A DNA stretch of 8,613 nt from JBOHER01 sp050701115 (lineage in GTDB: Bacteria > Actinomycetota > Actinomycetes > Mycobacteriales > Pseudonocardiaceae), in the NCBI GenBank assembly GCA_050701115.1, contig JBOHER010000335.1, positions 1-8,613 on the forward strand, given 5' to 3'. Below are positions 6,537-8,613 of the stretch, piece by piece; positions within the stretch are counted from its first letter, which is position 1; each line of letters starts with the position of its first letter. A program made the position numbers and the translations under genes. The notes beneath the pieces are model-generated. The model ran no database searches, was not told where the DNA came from, and saw only the letters and a program-made list of their open reading frames with translations.

Positions 6537-7169
6537 ATGAGCGCGTCGCAGCAGTGGCCCTCGGCCGAGCCGGTTCAGGAGCCCAAGCGGATGGAGAAGA
6601 TGCGGAGGCGATGGCCGTGGGTGGTCGGCATCATCGCCGCCTTCTTCGTCGGCATCGGTGTGGGTGCGGGCGGCGCGGATCCCGAGTCCCTTGTGGACGA
6701 ACACCCGATTGTTGCCGCGCGCCTCGCTGAGCTCGACGAGCGGGATGGCGAACTCGAGCGTCGGGCCGTTGAGTTGGCGGAGCAGGAGGTGTCGGGGGCA
6801 TCAGGTGTGCGCCAGCGCGAGGACGATGCCGCGTCACGTGAAAAGGAACTCGACAGTCGCGCTGCCGAACTCGACGAACGCGAGTCCGCTCTTGACGAGC
6901 GACAGGCCGACTTGACGGCCGAGGAAGACGCCATCGCCGCGAATACCGTTCCTGGCAGCGGGATCTTCGTCGTGGGTGAGGACATCGAGCCGGGTACCTA
7001 CAAGACCAGCGGCTCATCGTTGTGCTACTACGCTCGGCTCAGAGACACCAGCGGTGACTTCGACTCGATCATCACCAATGCGAACGTGGACGGCCCGGCG
7101 ACGGTGACCATTTCGTCCAGTGATGGCGCGTTCGAGACATCGGGGTGTGCTGACTGGGTGAAGCAGTAG
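6537..7169 (+). CDS. Membrane-anchored coiled-coil protein with C-terminal extracellular domain
   Basis: A 210-residue protein with intact frame and a good Shine-Dalgarno (GGAAGGGG, ten bases upstream). Residues 1-26 are cytoplasmic with a basic end (KRMEKMRRRWP). Residues about 27-45 are one hydrophobic helix (WVVGIIAAFFVGIGVGAG). Residues about 58-134 form a charged coiled coil with near-heptad repeats such as ELDSRAA, ELDERES, ALDERQA. Residues about 140-208 form a compact domain reading GIFVVGEDIEPGTYKTSG, CYYARLRD and WVKQ at the end. That domain (VGxDIxPGTYxT, CYWxRL, a glycine loop, gCxxW) recurs at the C-termini of actinobacterial secreted or membrane proteins; its role is unknown to me. 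Cys163 and Cys204 could form a disulfide outside the membrane. Positive-inside charge predicts a cytoplasmic N-terminus. There is no lipobox. Neighbours are remnants and give no functional context. Confidence 0.85.
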   Translation: MSASQQWPSAEPVQEPKRMEKMRRRWPWVVGIIAAFFVGIGVGAGGADPESLVDEHPIVAARLAELDERDGELERRAVELAEQEVSGASGVRQREDDAASREKELDSRAAELDERESALDERQADLTAEEDAIAANTVPGSGIFVVGEDIEPGTYKTSGSSLCYYARLRDTSGDFDSIITNANVDGPATVTISSSDGAFETSGCADWVKQ

Positions 7170-7446
7170 CGCCGTCGTGGACGTGCCTTGGTTCAGCTGG
7201 CCCCGCCTGGCTCGGGCTGCTCCATCGTGATCGGCACGGGCGCGGTGCCCGAGATGCCACCGGGCTCCATCAAGGGGTTGCGACTGGTGGTCGGCGATCT
7301 CCGCGCGGCGCGCGCGGAGTTGGTCGAGCGAGGCGTGGACATCAGCGAGATCCAGGTGTTCGCGCCGGAAGGTCCGCGTCCGGCGTTGGCGGATGACCAC
7401 CTCAACAACGTCGGGTTCGCCTACTTCAGCGATCCGGACGGCAACG
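7170..7446 (+). pseudogene. VOC/glyoxalase-fold protein fragment lacking both ends
   Basis: Directly after the TAG at 7167-7169, and in the same frame, the sequence reads VQLAPPGSGCSIVIGTGAVP, then PPGSIKGLRLVVGDLRAARA, ELVERGVDISEIQVF and NNVGFAYFSDPDGNG. This is the later part of a vicinal-oxygen-chelate protein: QLxPPGSGCS strand, xGLxLVVxDxxxARAEL helix, GVxVSEIQ, FxDPDGNG turn. The first 40 or so residues with the first metal-binding strand are missing. After DPDGNG the expected WxLQ ending is replaced by a Gly-rich junk run. No start codon with a ribosome site is present; a TTG at 7188 is only nominal. It is a remnant of an unknown-substrate VOC enzyme or resistance protein. Confidence 0.65.
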
Positions 7447-7460
7447 GCGGCGGCGGCGCG

Positions 7461-7601
7461 GAGTCGCGCCTGGGTGGGTGTCGCGCCGCACGCCTGCCCG
7501 GCGGCGCTCTGGTGGTCTTCGCGCGCGTTGTCCACTCGTTGCATCACCCGAGCCACCTCCCGGTTGCTGCGCCCCCATGCCCGCAGTGCGGCTTCCGTGC
7601 C
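7461..7601 (-). pseudogene. Unrecognised protein-like fragment
   Basis: A minus-strand stretch reads GTEAALRAWGRSNREVARVM followed by QRVDNAREDHQSAAG. Its composition and helical pattern look like real protein, in contrast to the other two frames here. I cannot assign a family. It lies between the end of the VOC fragment and the PaaK-like fragment, with joints to both, and is probably another scrap. It could also be chance. Confidence 0.25.
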
Positions 7602-7623
7602 ATGGGGGAGTTCCACGGCGCGG

Positions 7624-8031
7624 CAGGCGGGTCAGGTCCCTGGTGCGGTAACGGATGATTGGCATCGCTTCCTTGGTCAGCGAGGTGAACAGGAGTTCGC
7701 CGCGTTCGCCCTCGGCGAGTACGTGCTCGTCAAGCGGATCGATCACCTCGGGGTAGAAGTGATCTTCCCAGACGTGCAGGCCGTCCTTGGTCTCGGCGCA
7801 TTCCTGCGCGACGCCCGGCCCCATCACCTCGGAAAGGCCGTAGATGTCCACCGCGTCGGTGTCAAGGCGCTGCTCGATCTCGGTGCGCATTTCCTCGGTC
7901 CACGGTTCCGCGCCGAAGATGCCGACCTTGAGTGAGGTGGTCCGCGGGTCGATCCCCTGCCGTTCGAACTCATCGAGCAGGGTGAGCATGTAGGACGGGG
8001 TCGCCATGATCACCTTAGGCCGGAAGTCCTG
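7624..8031 (-). pseudogene. Internal slice of a phenylacetate-CoA-ligase-like adenylating enzyme
   Basis: PaaK-type enzymes activate aryl acids with ATP and CoA. About 136 residues from the middle of a roughly 430-residue enzyme are present in one open frame: DFRPKVIMATPSYMLTLLDE, LKVGIFGAEPWTEEMRTEIE, VDIYGLSEVMGPGVAQECAE, GLHVWEDHFYPEVIDP, ERGELLFTSLTKEAMPIIRY and RTRDLTRL. The adenylate-binding YGLSEVMGPG and the RTRDL hinge motif are well preserved. The N-terminal half, with the ASSGTTGKPT phosphate loop, is absent upstream of about 8031. Everything after RTRDLTRL, including the catalytic C-terminal subdomain, is absent downstream of 7624. The joints on both sides are abrupt. It cannot be catalytic. 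The retained identity to the family looks high, suggesting a recent break. Confidence 0.75.
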
Positions 8032-8043
8032 GCATGGCGCTGA

Positions 8044-8193
8044 CCTTGCTCCGGCAACCCGGTCCATGTCGTCACGCTGACGTCGGCGGATCTGCGCCGG
8101 ATACGACGAGCGCGCGAGCGTGTCCTTGAGGAGTGGGATCGCGATCTCGTCGTCATCGAGGGAAGCCACGACGTGTTGAGGGCGGAAGGGTGA
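8044..8193 (+). pseudogene. C-terminal end of an unknown protein, coupled to the HEPN-like gene
   Basis: In frame after a TGA at 8041-8043 the sequence reads CSGNPVHVVTLTSADLRRIR, then RARERVLEEWDRDLVVIEG, SHDVLRAEG, stop TGA at 8191-8193. It looks like a genuine strand-helix-strand C-terminus (HVVTLTxADLxRIRxARExVLxEWDRDLVVIEG). No start codon with a ribosome site lies between 8041 and this text, and the PaaK-like slice ends just upstream, so the gene has lost its N-terminal part. The stop overlaps the next ATG by one base (TGATG), the arrangement of a translationally coupled pair. I do not recognise the family. If the pair is a toxin-antitoxin or nucleotide-binding/HEPN couple, this would be the partner; that is inference. 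Confidence 0.5.
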
Positions 8194-8610
8194 TGGCGAG
8201 CCGTGGGTCACGCACCGCCGAGTGCACTGCGGCACAGGGGCGGTCAAGGTTGCGCCAGGCCGAGGCGTTTGTCGTGGCTGCCGAGCTCGTGCTCAGTGAT
8301 GACGCAGACGCCGCGTCTCCGGGGGTTGCTGCGGCTTTGGCGGTTTTGGCAGGTATTGCTGCGTCGGACGCCGCGTGTTGCGCCAGGCTGAAGAAGTGGC
8401 CGCGGGGTCAGGACCACGTGGAGGCCGTAAAGGTGTTGGGTACTGTCGAGCCGCACGGTGCTGTGATGGCCAATGATCTTCGCCGCCTGCTCGCGTCCAA
8501 GGACGAGGCACACTACGGCATCGCGCTTTGTAGACCGTGGAAAGGCCCAACGACTTGTCGGCTATGCGAAGCGGATGACGGATCTCGCGAATCAAACCCT
8601 CGCGCTGTAG
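8193..8610 (+). pseudogene. HEPN-like small protein, C-terminal frameshift
   Basis: ATG at 8193 (GAGGG nine bases upstream) opens a frame reading LRQAEAFVVAAELVL, ALAVLAGIAASDAACCARL, RGQDHVEAVKVL and RRLLASKDEAHYG. This follows a family of about 140-residue all-helical HEPN-like proteins common in actinobacteria, with AVLAGIAASDAxC, RGxDHxxA and LLxxKDEAHYG. At GIAL (about 8526) the frame goes wrong. One base over it continues VDRGKAQRLVGYAKRMTDLA to a stop at 8608-8610, exactly the expected C-terminal helix. An extra T in the ttt at 8527-8529 explains this. Without the correction the frame stays open to the window end. HEPN proteins include RNases and nucleotidyltransferase partners, but no clear RX4-6H motif is certain here. 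Third positions are less GC-rich than in the regulator genes, suggesting separate origin. If the extra T is an error the gene is intact, about 139 residues. Confidence 0.65.
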
Positions 8611-8613
8611 AGC

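Noticed and set aside
1..8613. CRISPR array, tRNA, rRNA or phage att site
   Set aside because: No regularly spaced repeats, cloverleaf-like sequence or conserved rRNA segment was seen on either strand.

Overview
The window is high-GC DNA with strongly GC-biased third codon positions and actinobacterial protein families: large ATPase-LuxR regulators, PucR/CdaR regulators, an SCP1.201/DddA-like deaminase, and fragments of KstD-like and PaaK-like enzymes. The source is most likely an actinomycete, possibly of the Pseudonocardiales, but genus cannot be decided from the sequence.

Layout. Positions 1-486 (+) hold the 3' end of an IS3-type transposase, and the element's right end probably lies near 520. 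Positions ~523-1716 are a patchwork of short remnants: a possible SH3-like piece (-), a frame-broken DddA-like cytosine deaminase toxin domain (+), a possible immunity-gene stub that overlaps its stop, a frame-broken piece of a KstD-like FAD dehydrogenase (+), and about 350 bp without a recognisable gene. Positions 1717-5464 (-) hold two intact regulators: a PucR/CdaR-type activator at 4172-5464 and, 58 bp downstream of it, a 798-residue ATPase-LuxR regulator at 1717-4113. Upstream of the PucR gene is a conspicuous TACGTA-N7-TACGTA repeat. Positions 5607-6390 (-) join the C-terminal end of a carotenoid oxygenase to a frame-broken nitroreductase. Positions 6537-7169 (+) encode an intact membrane-anchored coiled-coil protein. 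Positions 7170-8040 carry a VOC-fold fragment (+), an unrecognised minus-strand piece and an internal slice of a phenylacetate-CoA-ligase-like enzyme (-). Positions 8044-8610 (+) hold the C-terminal end of an unknown protein, coupled by a one-base stop/start overlap to a HEPN-like small protein whose C-terminus is shifted by one base.

Interpretation. Four genes look functional: the transposase end, LuxR-ATPase, PucR and the coiled-coil protein. Between them are at least nine remnants of unrelated genes, on both strands, cut at abrupt joints and carrying about six single-base frameshifts. The roughly 4.8 kb of long intact genes carry no visible frameshift. That contrast points to an accessory region that collects and decays genes, with the IS as one likely driver, rather than to uniform sequencing error. 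The most distinctive items are the orphan DddA-like deaminase module and the HEPN-like coupled pair. No CRISPR array, tRNA or rRNA was seen.
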